A stretch of DNA of 64,000 bases from Neocallimastix lanati (nom. inval.) (GCA_016946835.1 JACVTC010000209.1:102501-166500); one strand, 5' to 3'; counted from the stretch's first letter, positions 1 through 13,440 are shown. Translations and numbers: made by a program. Notes: generated by a model not told the origin, from the letters alone.

Positions 1-2370
1 ATGATAGTTATTACAATTCGGAAAAATCACCTTCTTAAATAGAATTTTTAACAAATATATGATATAAATAAAAATTTTTTTTTCCTCGTTTAAAAAAAAA
101 AAAAAAAAAAAAGAACTTTATTGTTTTATTGAATGATATTATAATGATATTATATTGAATCTTAATACCTTCAAAAAAATTAATTTTTATATCCATACAT
201 ATATATACATTTTCTTTATTTTTTATAACTTTTCATCTATGACAACATCTCAATTCTTTTCTTTTTGTTTTTTTTTACCTTTTATATATGATAACATCCT
301 ATTTTATTTTTTACCTTTCAACTACGACAACATCCCAATTTATTATTATTATTATTTTTTACCTTTCATATATGACTATATCCCAATTTTTTTTTTTTAT
401 TATTATTATTATTTCCTTTCATAAATAAAATAACATCTATTTTTATAACAATATAACTCATAAAAACATAAATTTTAATTTCAAATAAAAAAGAATTTTA
501 AAATTCTTTAATTTCTTTTTAATTTTTTATTTTTATTAATATTATTATACAATTTTTTTCTTTTTTCAAATTACATTTTTATAATTTAAATACAAAAGTT
601 TATTTCATTTTAAAAATATGCTTCTCTTCAATACTTACAAGTTCTACCTAAAAAAATAATAATATAAACTATAAATAAATTGAATAAATATATATTAATA
701 ATCAAATAATTTATATATAAAATATTTTTTATTAAATAATTAAGAAAATATATATATTATTATTTCATTTATTTGCTCAGTGGTAGTGACAAATTAAAAT
801 CCATTATAAATTTCATTATCTTTTTTTAAAAAAAGATTCGAAAAAAATAACAGGATGTTTACATCTTCGCAAATAAATTTCACATTATAATAAATTTTAT
901 TATATTATATAACATACCTTTTTTCCATATATATAAATAAAAATTATCTAGTCCTTAATAATTTTTATATTTATAACAATTATTCTTTAATAAATTAAAA
1001 CATTTAATTTTTTAATTAATAAAAAATAATGAATTTTATACTTTTTTTCTTTTTTTTTTTTAAAAAAAAAATAGAGTAATACCCAATCAATGAATAGCTA
1101 TCAACCAATTAAATAAATCAAATCAATTAAAAAAAAATAAATATAAAGTAATAAAATAAAATGAAATTATACAAATGTATACATTTTGATGTAGATTATC
1201 ACATATATATAATAAACTATCAAAAATATTAATAAATAAAGTAGAATAATAAAATAGAATAATTAAATAAAAGGGTTACGTTAATTTTTTTTTTTTTTAA
1301 AAAAAAATAATTTAGCGTTACAGTAACCCTAGATAACTTTGACCAAAGAAGATTGAATGGAAAAAAAATAAAAAAAAAATTAAAAAAAAAAAAAATAATA
1401 ATTAGAACAAATTTATTCAGAATAATATTAAATAATTATTTAAATAAATAAAATAAACTGAATAACTTTATATTTTTATTTGAAACTTTTATACTATAAA
1501 ATAAAAGTTTTCTAAAAATAGATTTTTCTAAAATATATAATAAAAATGATATTAAATATTATTTTAAAGAATATTTTATTTTTAAAGAAAATATTTTATT
1601 TTCAAGGAATATTTTATTTACATAATTATTTTAAATATATATTAAAACTTTTAATTTTAATTTTTTTGTTAATATAAAAAATATTTTATTTGTAAGAATA
1701 TTTAAAGAATATTTTTAATATTGTTACAAAAAAAAATAAAAATGAAAAAAATTAAATAAAATAAAATAATATATATATATATTTCTACTTTGAAAATTAA
1801 TCGATAAGTATTTAATTAAAAAGGTTTAAAATAAAAAAAACATTTCTTAGAAATAATAAAAATAATATTAAAATATGAAAGGACACAAATTTCTCTATAG
1901 AAAATAATTTTTTTATTTTATTTTTATTTTTTTAAAAAATAAAATATATACATAATAACAATAAAATAAAATAATACAAAAATAAAAAAAAATGTTTTAT
2001 TATACAATAAATAAAAAAAAATTGTATGTAGTAATAATAGTAGGAAAAAAAAAATATATTTTTGTAGATAAAGTTAACCCTTATAGATATAAGAAGATAA
2101 TCAAAAAAAAAAAAAAAAAAAACATCGATTTAAAAGTTTTTTTTTTAAAAAAAAGGAAATTGTTTTTAAAGTTTTTTTTATTTTTTTTATTTTAATTAAA
2201 TGAAATTATAATAGTAAAAAATTTTAAATATAACATTAAAATATTATTGATATAATTAATATAAAAAAATTAATTATATGAAAATAATAATTATAAAGAT
2301 AGTAAGAATAAAATATTAATATTCTAATATTGGCTATATTATTAATAATATTAAAATAATTAATAATAAT
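1..2370. other. Gene-less AT-rich stretch
   Basis: Almost entirely A/T with poly-A and poly-T runs. The short open frames here are low-complexity (Phe/Tyr/Ile/Lys-rich) and I do not accept them as genes. The only structured item I noticed is an inverted repeat near 1271-1331, listed separately. Confidence 0.7.
1271..1331. repeat. Small inverted repeat (hairpin) AGGGTTAC...GTAACCCT
   Basis: The 8-bp arms AGGGTTAC and GTAACCCT face each other across about 45 bp of T-run, A-run and AT sequence. Inside the arms GTTAA and a related TAACG also partly pair. It stands out because G/C bases are rare here. It could be a relic of a tiny inverted-repeat element or chance. Confidence 0.4.
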
Positions 2371-2373
2371 ATT

Positions 2374-2575
2374 ATGATTATCCTTTTATTAGTATTTATT
2401 ATTATTATCATTATTATTATCATTATTATAATTATTATTTTTATCATTTTTATTATTTATTATTTATTATTTTTATCATTTATTGTTATTATTATTATTA
2501 TAATTATTATTTTTATTATTTTTATTATTTATTATTATTATTATTATTTATTATTTATTATTAATAACTATCTAT
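2374..2575. repeat. (ATT)n microsatellite
   Basis: Imperfect trinucleotide repeat of ATT/TTA with occasional ATC. It reads as poly-Ile/Tyr/Leu in open frames, which explains the spurious ORF. Confidence 0.85.
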
Positions 2576-2751
2576 GATACAATGATGAACCAACTAGATA
2601 TAGAATTAACAATAATTAACAATATTAAATATGCATTGTTCTATTTTCTAGGTGTAATCTTCTATCTATTAATTAATTAATAAACAAATAATTTTTTTTA
2701 TTATCATTTATCATAATAATTATCTTAATATTATCATAATTATTATTATTG

Positions 2752-3340
2752 AATAAAATATATTATTTTTTTAAATTCAAAGTACATGAATTTTATTCTT
2801 ATAATATTTTTCACTTAAAAATTGACATTCGTAACTTAAACTCTATTTTTTTTTTTTATAGAAAAATATAGTAATTTTATGTTTTATTATTATTTTTTTA
2901 TACAATATATTGTATGTATTTAACTATAATTTTAAAAATTAAATATGATATAGTTCATAATTTATAGCCACAATTATTTATTTATTATTTATTATTTACT
3001 ATTTATTATTTATTATTTATTATTTATTATTTATTATTTATTATTTATTATTTATTATTTATTATTTATTATTTATTATTTATTATTTATTATTTATTAT
3101 TCAATTATTTATTATTTATTATTTAATTATTATTATTTATTATTTATTATTTATTAATAAATATTCTTTTTATTATTTATTATTTATTATTTATTAATAA
3201 AATATATTATTTTTTTAAATTCAAAGTATACATAAATTTTATTCTTATAATATTTTTTACTTAAAAATTGACATTTGTAATTTAAACTCTTTTTTTTTTT
3301 TTATAGAAAAATACAGTAATTTTATGTTTTATTATTCATT
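2752..3340 (+). repeat. Pair of ~145-bp direct repeats (2752-2895 and 3197-3340) around a heptamer satellite
   Basis: Both copies begin AATAAAATATATTATTTTTT, contain a block around TCAAAGTA, and end in TATAGAAAAATA followed by CAGTAATTTTATG or TAGTAATTTTATG. A few substitutions separate them. About 300 bp of (TTTATTA)n satellite lies between. This is a local duplication; no coding potential seen. Confidence 0.7.
2975..3195 (+). repeat. (TTTATTA)n heptamer satellite
   Basis: Tandem 7-mer TTTATTA with occasional TTCAATTA variants, located between the two 145-bp direct repeats. Confidence 0.85.
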
Positions 3341-3592
3341 ATTTTATTATTTATTATCTATTATCTATTATTATAGCTTTAATTTAGTATTTAATATTTT
3401 TTTATGCAGCCTAAAAGTATCTTCACTATCACACAATACTGCCATCATTAACCTTCAAAATTAATTAATTCATTTATATAAATACTAATTTATTTATATA
3501 TTCATTACTATATATATATAAATATTTTTTTTTTTTTTTAAAGAATTAAACTCCATACTTTTGACATTTTAACATTCTTTTTTTTCTTTCTT

Positions 3593-3636
<44 letters not shown>

Positions 3637-4629
3637 CTATTTTCTATAGATTAATAATGAGAATATAAATAAATGAATATATATGAATTGAATAATAAAT
3701 TAAGAATCGACTATAAAAAGTTAAATTCATCCAATAAGAATAGTGTAACTTTTTTTTTTATTATCATTTTTAGAAAAAAAAATAAAAAGATTAAAAAAAT
3801 TAGAAAGATTAGAAGATTTAATATTTAAAACTTTAAATTTTATTTAGTAATAGAAAGTGATCTTTTCCATTTGATAAAAAAAAAAAAAAGAAAAAGAAAA
3901 AGAAATAAAAATTCAAGAATTTTGATTTTTATATTTTTTTTTATATTTAATTAAGGATTAGAAATAATATATCATTTTTTTTTTAAAATGTGTTTTTTTA
4001 CACCATCATCTTTCCTTTCTATTAAAATTCCACAGTTACTTTACCAAAATTAAAAATTAAAAAAAAAAAAATAATAAAGAAAAAAAGAATAGAACAAATG
4101 GCTTTTTATTTTCATTGTTTCTATTTTTAATTAGATTAGAAGTTTAAAAATTGATTTTTTATTTTTATTATTAAACCTTTATGTTTTTATTATTATTTTT
4201 TTATTTTTATTTTTTAATTAAATAAAATACTAAATAAAATACAATAAACATATAAAATAGAAATAAAACAAAAAGAATATATAAAATTTTCTATTTTATT
4301 ACTTTCAGTATTTTTTTTTATTTTATATAATTAATTTTAATATTTTATTATTGTGGTTATGTAAAATCTTTTCTTTCTTTGTTTTTTTTAAAAAAAAAAA
4401 AAAATAAAAATCTTGTTTAGAGAGCAATTTGATCAATTAATTCATTTAAAAACCATTTAAATATTATTAGATTAGTTTTTAAGATAATTTCAGAGTATTC
4501 TTATTATTAGACAAAGTATTTAAATTTGACCTACTTCATTTATATATATTTAAAATAATAAAAAAAAATTTGTTTCTTTATTAATAAACAAATAATAAAT
4601 AATAATAAAGTATTTATTAACAAATAAAT

Positions 4630-4925
4630 AATTGAATAATAAATAATAAGTAATAATAATAAATAATAAATAATAAATAATAAATAATAAATAATAAATA
4701 ATAAATAATAAATAATAGATAATAAATAATAAATAATAAATAATAAATAATAGATAATAAATAATAAATAATAAATAATAAATAATAAATAATAAATAAT
4801 AAATAATAAATAATAAATAATAAATAATAAATAATAAATAATAAATAATAAATAATAAATAATAAATAATAAATAAAAAGAGTATTTATTTTATTTAATA
4901 AATAATTGAATAATAAATAATTGAA
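4630..4925 (-). repeat. (TTTATTA)n heptamer satellite, reverse orientation
   Basis: AATAAAT/TAATAAA heptamers run for about 290 bp. Because 7 is not a multiple of 3, three units read as a 7-residue peptide repeat (IYYLLFI type) on the minus strand. That gives a long but meaningless open frame. Confidence 0.85.
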
Positions 4926-4929
4926 CATT

Positions 4930-6165
4930 ATTAAAAATTACATATTTTCAAATAAAAATTGGTATTAAAAAGGAAGGAGAAAATTAAAAAAAATAAATTT
5001 TTTTTTTCTTCAAAGTAGAATATTCTTTCAATATTAAATTAATATTATATTATTAAATTAAAATTAATAAACACAAAAATAAGTATATAACAAATTTATA
5101 TTAAAATAATCCATGAAAACTTTGCTTTATCATTGGTTTTATTGTTGCTGAATAGAACAAATCCATACATCAACTTTATACATACATCAATTTAATACAT
5201 ACATCAACTTAATACAAAAATACATAAATACATCAATTTAATACAAAAATTCATTAATAAATATTAAATAAAATATATTAATAATATACAACATAAATAT
5301 ATAAATTCTTTATTTTTTTATTTTTTTTTAGCCGCAATTATTGCGAACTTTAATAAATTCTTTATTGCTTTTGAATTTTGAAGCAGCATACTTTAGCATT
5401 AGAAATTAATAATTAAGATTATTTATTCATTATTATTATTAATTATTATTATCTATTATTAATTATTATTATCTATTATTAATATTAATTATTATTATTT
5501 ATTATTATCAGTATTAATTATTAATATTAATATTTATAATTATTAATATTTATAATTATTATTAATGTTTATTTTTTTTTATTGTTGATTAACTTATATT
5601 AAATATTAATTTTTTTTATCACTTAATTTTTTTTTTCATCTCTTTCTGGTATAAATTTGCGTCATTTCCAAAGAAAAAAAAAAAACTACGGAATATGAAA
5701 AGTATCAACAAATAACTTTATAAAACTGTCAATAATAAAACTATAATAATATTTACTAATTATATTTGTTAATAAAACTAAAATTCCATCTAAAAAATAT
5801 TATTTTCCTAATTACTGCGTTATTAGTATTTTATTTCTATTAGTATATTTTTATTATATCTTATAATTCCTTTTTTTTATTTATCTTATTATTTATTATT
5901 TATTTATTATTTAATTATTTAATTATTTATTATTCAATTATTTATTATTTATTATTTATTTATTATTCAATTATTTATTATTCATTACTTTATATTTTTT
6001 TTTTTATTTGCCATTCATTTTTAATTAATGCTATCTAAATATGGTTATATTAAAAAAATGAAATAAATAATAAACAAAAAAATATCTATATACTTAAATA
6101 TTTATAAACAATAAATAAATGAATATATTTATATTAAATATATGTATTAATAATATACATGCATA
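4930..6165. other. Gene-less AT-rich stretch
   Basis: No supported gene. Holds short ATT-type arrays near 5440-5560, a short run of TACATACATCAACTTAAT-like repeats near 5160-5250, and heptamer satellite near 5880-5990. Confidence 0.6.
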
Positions 6166-6470
6166 TATTCATAAATAATAAATACTAAATAATAAATAAT
6201 AAATAATAAATAATAAATAATAAATAATAAATAATAAATAATAAATAATAAATAATATATAATAAATAATAAATAATAAATAATAAATAATAAATAATAA
6301 ATAATAAATAATAAATAATAAATAATAAATAATAAATAATAAATAATAGATAATAAATAATTGAATAATAAATAATAGATAATAAATAATTGAATAATAT
6401 ATAATAAATAATAAATAATAAATAATAAATAATAAATAATAAATAATAAATAATAATTCAATAATTCAAT
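6166..6470 (-). repeat. (TTTATTA)n heptamer satellite, reverse orientation
   Basis: About 300 bp of AATAAAT heptamers with AATAATTGAATAATAAATAA interruptions. Same family as the arrays at 2975, 4630, 7880, 9127 and 31911. Confidence 0.85.
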
Positions 6471-6716
6471 AATTAATATATGATAATAGTAAAATAAGCA
6501 TAAAGAATGTGAAATTTTTAAATAATGTAAAAGTGATAAAATAAGATATTTAATTTAATTTTAATTTAATTAATGAAGAAGCTTTTTTTTTTTTTTATTT
6601 TATTTTATTTATTTTTTTTTTTGAAACTGAATAATATACCAGTTGTTATTCCTTATTAAAAAAATATATATATTTATTATTATTATTATTATTTCTGTTT
6701 TGCTAATAAATTAATT

Positions 6717-6896
6717 ATATATAAATATAAATATAGATATAAATATAGATATAAATATAAATATAAATATAGATATAAATATAAATATAAATATAAATAT
6801 AAATATAAATATAAATATAAATATAAATATAGATATAAATATAAATATAAATATAAATATAAATATAAATATAAATATAAATATAAATATAAATAT
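6717..6896. repeat. (ATAAAT)n hexamer repeat
   Basis: About 180 bp of the 6-mer ATAAAT with scattered ATAGAT variants. Reads as poly(Ile-Tyr) on the minus strand, which explains the open frame there. Confidence 0.85.
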
Positions 6897-7152
6897 GTAT
6901 TTTAATAAAAAAAATAATTAATGCCAATTACTGTTTTATCTTCTGGTTTTTAAAGGTCTTTTGAAGCATATATGTAATATATATAAAATAAAAATGATAT
7001 ATTTATTATTTTTATTTTTATCTAAGTTTTAATTATTTTATTTTTAATTATTTTTAATTATTATTAATATTTTTAATTATTTTTAATAAAAGTTTTAAAT
7101 TTATTTTTTAATTTTAATATTAATTGATTCTTGAAACATGGTCATTGTTTAA

Positions 7153-7242
7153 AATAAAATAGAAAATAAAATAGAAAATAAAATAGAAAATAAAATAGAA
7201 AATAAAATAGAAAATAAAATAGAAAATAAAATAGAAAATAAA
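7153..7242. repeat. 12-bp tandem repeat AAAATAAAATAG
   Basis: About seven and a half near-perfect copies of the 12-mer AAAATAAAATAG. Confidence 0.85.
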
Positions 7243-7879
7243 ATTTTACATTAAAAAAAGAAATAATAAAAATAAAATAAACTGAAATAAAGTAAAATAA
7301 AAAGATGATATATTATTATTTAATATGAAATCGATTGATTTATTATTTATCTATTTTTTTTTTACTATTTTATTTTAATATATCTTAATTATTAATTATT
7401 AATTATTATTAAATAGGGTAAATAAAAAAAAAAGAAAAAAATCAAAGTTAAAATTCTAATAATTCTGTATATCAAAAAAGTTTTTTATTTTATTTTATTT
7501 TTTCTTTACTTTTATTTAATAATATTTTTATAATTTTATATAAATAAATAAATGAATAAATAAATAAATAAATAGATAAATATTTTCTAGTAAATACCTT
7601 TTATTTGTTCAAATATTTGTTTTGTCTATTTTTATTCATCAGAGGAGTTAAAGTTCCAACTTCAACTAACCATCAAACCTCCACATGAATTAAAATAACC
7701 TATAAAGTGTGGGATATAAAAAAAAATAATAAAAAGAAAAATTAAAACTTTAAATAAAAAGATTAATGATTTGAGTTTTTTCTTATTTTGTTTTATTTTT
7801 TACTAATAAACTTTATTACTATTGTATCTATTTATTTAATTAATAATTAGTTTTATATATTCATTTCCATAGATATTTA

Positions 7880-8345
7880 TTATTTATTAATAAATACTCT
7901 TTTTATTTATTTATTATTTATTATTTATTATTTATTATTTATTATTTATTATTTATTATTTATTATTTATTATTCAATTATTTATTATTTATTATTCAAT
8001 TATTTATTATTTATTATTTATTATTTATTAATAAATACTCTTTTTATTATTTATTATTTATTATTTATTAATAAATACTCTTTTTATTATTTATTATTTA
8101 TTATTTATTAATAAATACTCTTTTTATTATTTATTATTTATTATTTATTAATAAATACTCTTTTTATTATTTATTATTTATTATTTATTATTTATTATTC
8201 AATTATTTATTAATAAATACTCTTTTTTATTATTTATTATTTATTATTTATTATTTATTAATAAATACTCTTTTTATTATTTATTATTTATTATTTATTA
8301 ATAAATACTCTTTTTATTATTTATTATTTATTATTTATTACTTAT
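7880..8345 (+). repeat. Heptamer satellite with 40-bp higher-order repeat
   Basis: The TTTATTA array is punctuated by AATAAATACTCTTTTTATT. The ACTC marker recurs at 8037, 8077, 8117 and 8157, a strict 40-bp period, then less regularly to about 8310. This is a higher-order repeat built on the heptamer. Confidence 0.85.
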
Positions 8346-9124
8346 ATTATTATTTGTTATTCAATGGTTTGATAATATTATAAAATTGATGAATTTATTA
8401 GTTAATAAAGTTTATTCCATCATAAATTAATCAATAGTATTTTAATTTATGACATAATATTAATATCTATTAAAATTAAAGATTTATTATATAAATTATT
8501 ATTCAGAATTTTATGTGCTCTTTTAATGTTTGGTAATCAATATTAGTATACAATAAAGAAATAAACATATCATATATAAAATAAATAGATATAATAAATA
8601 GATATAGTAAATATATGTTAAAATACATTATAATTATGTATTAAAAAGTTTAATATTATACCACAATTATTAATCAATTTTAAAGTTTTATAATATTTTA
8701 TATTGTCATTTCCATGGATTAATTAATCTAACCTTTTAAATTAAAGTAGAAATGAATGGATGATCCACATGTCTAAATCTAATACAAATAAATAATAAAA
8801 TAAAATAAAGTAATATAAAATGAAGTAAAATAAAGAAAAATAAAATAAAAATAAACAAAACAAAGTAAAATAAAAATAATTACAAGGGAAGATACATATA
8901 CATTATTTTTTTCAAATAGATATAATACCATCAATATAGTGTAAAGCAAAAATATTTGTATATTTGATATATATATATTTTGCTTTATTTTGCTGTTAGG
9001 TTTAAACTATTATGAAAAAAATATAGTTAATATACATATATATAAATTTAGTAAAAAAAAATAAAAGAATAAAAATAAAAAGAAACCGCATTAATTAAAA
9101 TTCTACCTAATTTATAAAAATTGA

Positions 9125-9126
<2 letters not shown>

Positions 9127-9160
<34 letters not shown>

Positions 9161-9430
9161 ATAATACATAATACATAATAAATAATAAATAATTGAATAA
9201 TAAATAATAAATAATAAATAATAAATAATAAATAATAATAAATAAAAAATAATAATAAATAATTGAATAATAAATAATAAATAATAAATAATAATAAATA
9301 AAAAATAATAATAAATAATTGAATAATAAATAATAAATAATACATAATAAATAATAAATAATACATAATAATAAATAATACGTATAAATAAATAATATAT
9401 AATAATTAATAATAAATAATAAATAATGAA
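9127..9430 (-). repeat. (AAT)n and heptamer satellite
   Basis: A short (AAT)n run at 9127-9160 is followed by AATAAAT heptamers with repeated AATAATAATAAATAATTGAA variants. No gene. Confidence 0.8.
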
Positions 9431-11978
9431 ATGGTTTAATAATAATAATAATAATAATAATGCTAATAATAAAATAGCATTATATTATTGTTTTCATTTA
9501 AATAGATATTATTTATATTAAATACTATTATTTTATATGCATATATAAATATTTTTTAATATTCTATTTTTTATTTTTTTCTTTCTTCTTTTTTTCAATA
9601 ATAATAATAATAAAAAGCTATCTTAATGTTACCCTATACTAATAAAAAAGAAAAAAAAAAAAGAAAAATTATGGTGATGCTCGTACTATACAAAAAATGT
9701 GTTCAAGTTTTCAATCCATCTTTTTATTTTATTTTTTTTTCTATTCATATTCAGAAATTATAAGCTTTTTATTAATATTACTCATTTTATTCTGCTTATA
9801 TTTAAAAATAAAACTCATCTTATATGTTCTTATGTTCTGTATATTCTATATAGATATTACGTTGTTTTAATGAAGGATGGGTTATCATAATCTATAAATA
9901 TAAGCTTATTATTTATATTCTTTGTGACATTATTTTTACTTGACATAATTTACTATTTTAAATTTTACTTTAAATCAACAATTAAAATATTTTAATATTA
10001 TTATTTTTATTATATATTTACTATTTATATTATATCAATTTATCTATGTATTTATTTATATATTTATTTATTTATGTATTTATTTATATATTTATGTATT
10101 TATTTATTCTATTTTTATTTATTTATTTACTATCTATAATATTTTTATTATTATCTTTTCTTTTTCAAACTTATTATCGATTATTTTTTAAAGTTTAAAG
10201 ATAAAGTTTAATTTTTAATAAGTGATAGTATAAATAATAAATGGACATATATATTATTATATATCTTTAATATATACAATGAATATAGTATTTCGTATCT
10301 TATATAAAATTATTTAAATTCAATACTAATTCTTAATGACACACATAAAAAAAAAGGAACATTTAATTTTGTATATTCAATCAATTATAATAATATATAT
10401 TATTCATTATATATAATATATATCATATAATATGATGTAATATATTTAATAAGTAAACTTTTTATTTTGACATTTAATATATATGAGAAGAGGTGGCCAC
10501 ATATTAAAATAATATTTTCTATTTATTGTCAATATATAGAAAGAGTGGTACAAATTAATTGATTAATTAAATATAAATATATATATTCAATTAATTTATA
10601 TTTAATTTAAATTAAAATATTCTTTTTATTTATTTATTTATTTATTTATTTTGATTTTATGAAAAATTTTTTTATTTTATACTTATTATTTATTTTATAT
10701 TCATTATATATTTTATATTCATTATTTATTTTATATTCATTATATATTATTTATATATTAACTTATTTGCTGTTTATTATTTATTCTATATCTTTTATTT
10801 ATTTACTTTATTATTATATCTTTTTAATTTTACGTACCTTTTATGTACATTTATAAGTACTTATATGTTTTTTTTTTATTATTTATATTTTCTATCTTAT
10901 AAGTATTTTTTGTTTATCTTTTTTTATTTTTTAACTTTTAAACAGTTATTTTATTTATTTAGTTTGTATTTCTTTTACAATAGATTATATACATTTACAT
11001 GTTGTTCATTTAAACGTTTACATTAATTAAACAAATTTTCACATTATCGAATCACCTTGAAGGATTCTTTCTCTTAATATATTAAGGTAAAGTTCATTCT
11101 ATATAAAAAAAGTTTAATTTATAATGTTTTCCTTTCCATTTCCTAAAAATCTAATTTGGATTAACTTATTTTAATTAAATTAAAAAAAATTTTTATTTTC
11201 AATTGATTTATATATATGTAATATAAATATATAAAATATATAATATTAAATAGTTATATGTAATAAATATTTTGTATATAAAAAATATATAAGATATATA
11301 ATAAATATATAAATTATATAAAATATATAAATTAATATAAAATATATAATTTAAATAGCTTGAATAAACACTCAAATTGATTTGTTAGTATTTAATAAAT
11401 AATTTAAATAATTTAGAAATTACGAAGAATAATAATAAAAAAAAAAGAAAAAAAAAAAACAAACTTTTTTTTTTCTTTTTAATTAATTTTTGTTGATAAT
11501 TGATATATTAATTTTTTTATATATTATAATATATATTGGAATAAATAGTCAATTTTATTAATATTATTTTTTGCTACTATTATTATTATTATGCTTTTTT
11601 ATGGATTAAAAATAAAATTATGATAAATTATTGAATAAATAAATAAATAAATAAATAATACTACTAATAATAAATAATAATATAATAAATAATAATAAAA
11701 AGAATATTTATGTATTTATTAATAAATAAAAAAATAATTAAATAATTGAATAATAATATTAAGATATTACGTTTTACAAATTTATTATTTCATAATTATT
11801 TATATATTTTATTTTATTGTTTCTTTATTTACTTATTATTGGATTAAAAAATTTTTTTTTTTAATTTTTTTTTTTAAAAAAAAAGGTATAAAAAGGTAAA
11901 AAGATTTCCTAATTTTTTTCTTTTTATCATTAGAATATATTATATTTTTTATTCTTAAATATTAAATAAACCTAAAAG
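9431..11978. other. Gene-less AT-rich stretch
   Basis: Homopolymers, (ATTT)n-like and (ATA)n-like tracts. The small open frames at 9699-9890 and 10659-10856 encode Phe/Leu/Tyr/Ile-rich peptides without recognisable domains, and I do not call them. Confidence 0.6.
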
Positions 11979-12574
11979 GTAAGAACTGAAGGAAGAAAAA
12001 TGATAAACATTTTGCCAATTTTTTTTAAAAAGAAAAGTTGTGAAAGAAAAAAATTATTGAGGATCTAATGATAAATTGAATAATTTAAAAACAAATAAAT
12101 AATGCAAGATGAATAGAAAAGATAAATAACAATAGAAAATGATGAAGATAAAGAGAAATATTTTATGAAAGAAAGTTTATAAGAAAAAAGAATTTTGATA
12201 TTAATAATATCATGAAATAAATAAAGCTTTTATTTATAATTTAAAAAAAAAGAAATTTATTTATTTCATATTGAATGAAATTTAAATTAAAAGCAATAAA
12301 AAAAATATTAATAAGATTAATGATATTTTATATTTTTATTTATTTATATATTAATGATTGTAATATTTAAAAATAAATATATTTATTTAATTTATGTTTG
12401 AGAAGAAAAGTATTATTAAAAAAAGCACAAAATTTATCATATATATAAAATATATATTTATATTATTTATATTTGGTTAATTTTTTAAAAATATTTCTTT
12501 TATAAACTATAAAAATGATATTGAAATATGGATAGTTAATAACGTTTATTTTAATTTATTATTCTATATTATAG
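11979..12574 (+). other. Candidate 5'-UTR intron of the A32-like gene
   Basis: A consensus donor (AAAAG then GTAAGAACTG) starts at 11979. A pyrimidine/T-rich acceptor ending TATTATAG lies at 12567-12574, only 5 nt before the ATG at 12580. The span between has no long open frame. A 5'-leader intron would suit a strongly expressed gene. Inference only; splice signals are easy to find by chance in such DNA. Confidence 0.35.
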
Positions 12575-12579
12575 ATAAA

Positions 12580-13440
12580 ATGGCTGCTGCTCAAAACGAA
12601 ATCGTTAGCATTAACAAGTTCAACTTTGCTAAGCTCCCACTCCTCCCAAACATTGCCATCATTGGTAAGCGTGCTCTTGACAAGGCTTCCCTTGTTCACG
12701 ATTTAATGTTCAAGCTTCATGACACTCACCACTACTACTCCTCTATTGTTTTCGATCCATTCGAAGCTGCTGACCCATTCTTCACTAGCTTCGTTCCAGC
12801 TGCTAACATCTTCTCTGAATTAGATGCCAATGTTCTTGAAGAAGTTATCAAGACTCAAAGAGCTAAGGCTGATATCTTAAAGCATGCTATTGGTATCAAC
12901 CTTATTAACCGTGACACTCCAGTTAACTTCAACACCGTTGTTGTTATCTCTGGTGCCTTATTACACAAGAACATTGAAAACCAACGTGTCAATGCTCTTC
13001 TTAAGGAACTCTTATCCCAAGGTTCTGAATTCGGTGTTAGTGTCATCATCTCCGCTCGTCACCTTACTCACATTTCTCCAGCTCTTTACGAATTCTTCGA
13101 CTGGGTCTTTGCTTTCGAAAACAGTTCTGACTTAGAAAAGCAAAAATTATTCGACTTCTTCGGTGGTAACCTTGATGCCGCTCTCTTCAGAGAAGTTTTA
13201 GAAGAATCTACTTCTGCCTCCAGAAAGTGTCTCGGTATCCGTTGTACCGGTTCTTGCTTAGCTACTGGTAACGCTCAAACTCAACTTTACTGGTACACTC
13301 CAGAAGTTAGCGTTCCAAAGTTTGTTTTCGGTAAGAAATACATTTTACCAACTAAGAAAGTTCCAAGAAAGGAAGCCCTTGCCAAGAGTGAAAAGAGCTC
13401 TGCCCCAGCTTCTCCATTAGTTGTTAAGTTATTAGCTTAA
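12580..13440 (+). CDS. A32-like (viral packaging ATPase-related) pseudo-ATPase, 286 aa
   Basis: I read this as a distant relative of the A32-like/FtsK-HerA packaging ATPases of nucleocytoplasmic large DNA viruses. The supporting features are an N-terminal beta strand leading into a degenerate P-loop (PNIAIIGKR, residues 23-31), a segment near 55-80 (VFDPFEAADPFF), a hydrophobic strand at 118-128 and a C-terminal FFDWVFAFEN block (172-181). The catalytic motifs look lost. At the Walker A site only K35 remains in ALDKA (32-36), where a GxGK[S/T] core is expected. The Walker B position reads VVVISGALL with no acidic pair. The sensor strand reads IISARH (156-161). Codons are strongly biased to AAG, TTC, AAC, GGT and CCA (26 of 60 bases are G/C in 12601-12660), as in highly expressed gut-fungal genes. 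The ATG follows AAA; the stop is TAA. Family call by eye; function unknown, and it may be a structural or binding protein. Confidence 0.65.
   Translation: MAAAQNEIVSINKFNFAKLPLLPNIAIIGKRALDKASLVHDLMFKLHDTHHYYSSIVFDPFEAADPFFTSFVPAANIFSELDANVLEEVIKTQRAKADILKHAIGINLINRDTPVNFNTVVVISGALLHKNIENQRVNALLKELLSQGSEFGVSVIISARHLTHISPALYEFFDWVFAFENSSDLEKQKLFDFFGGNLDAALFREVLEESTSASRKCLGIRCTGSCLATGNAQTQLYWYTPEVSVPKFVFGKKYILPTKKVPRKEALAKSEKSSAPASPLVVKLLA

Noticed and set aside
775-846. Possible tRNA gene (GCTCAGTGGTAG and GATTCGAA)
   Set aside because: A-box-like and B-box-like words are present, but the D-arm, anticodon arm and acceptor do not pair. At best a decayed tRNA or SINE head.
4617-9366. Long minus-strand ORFs of YYLLFI-type repeats
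   Set aside because: They lie exactly on the heptamer, trimer or hexamer satellites, and their peptide repeats follow from the DNA unit.
12855-13135. Extra ORFs inside the A32-like gene
   Set aside because: Overlap the real, codon-biased gene in other frames.
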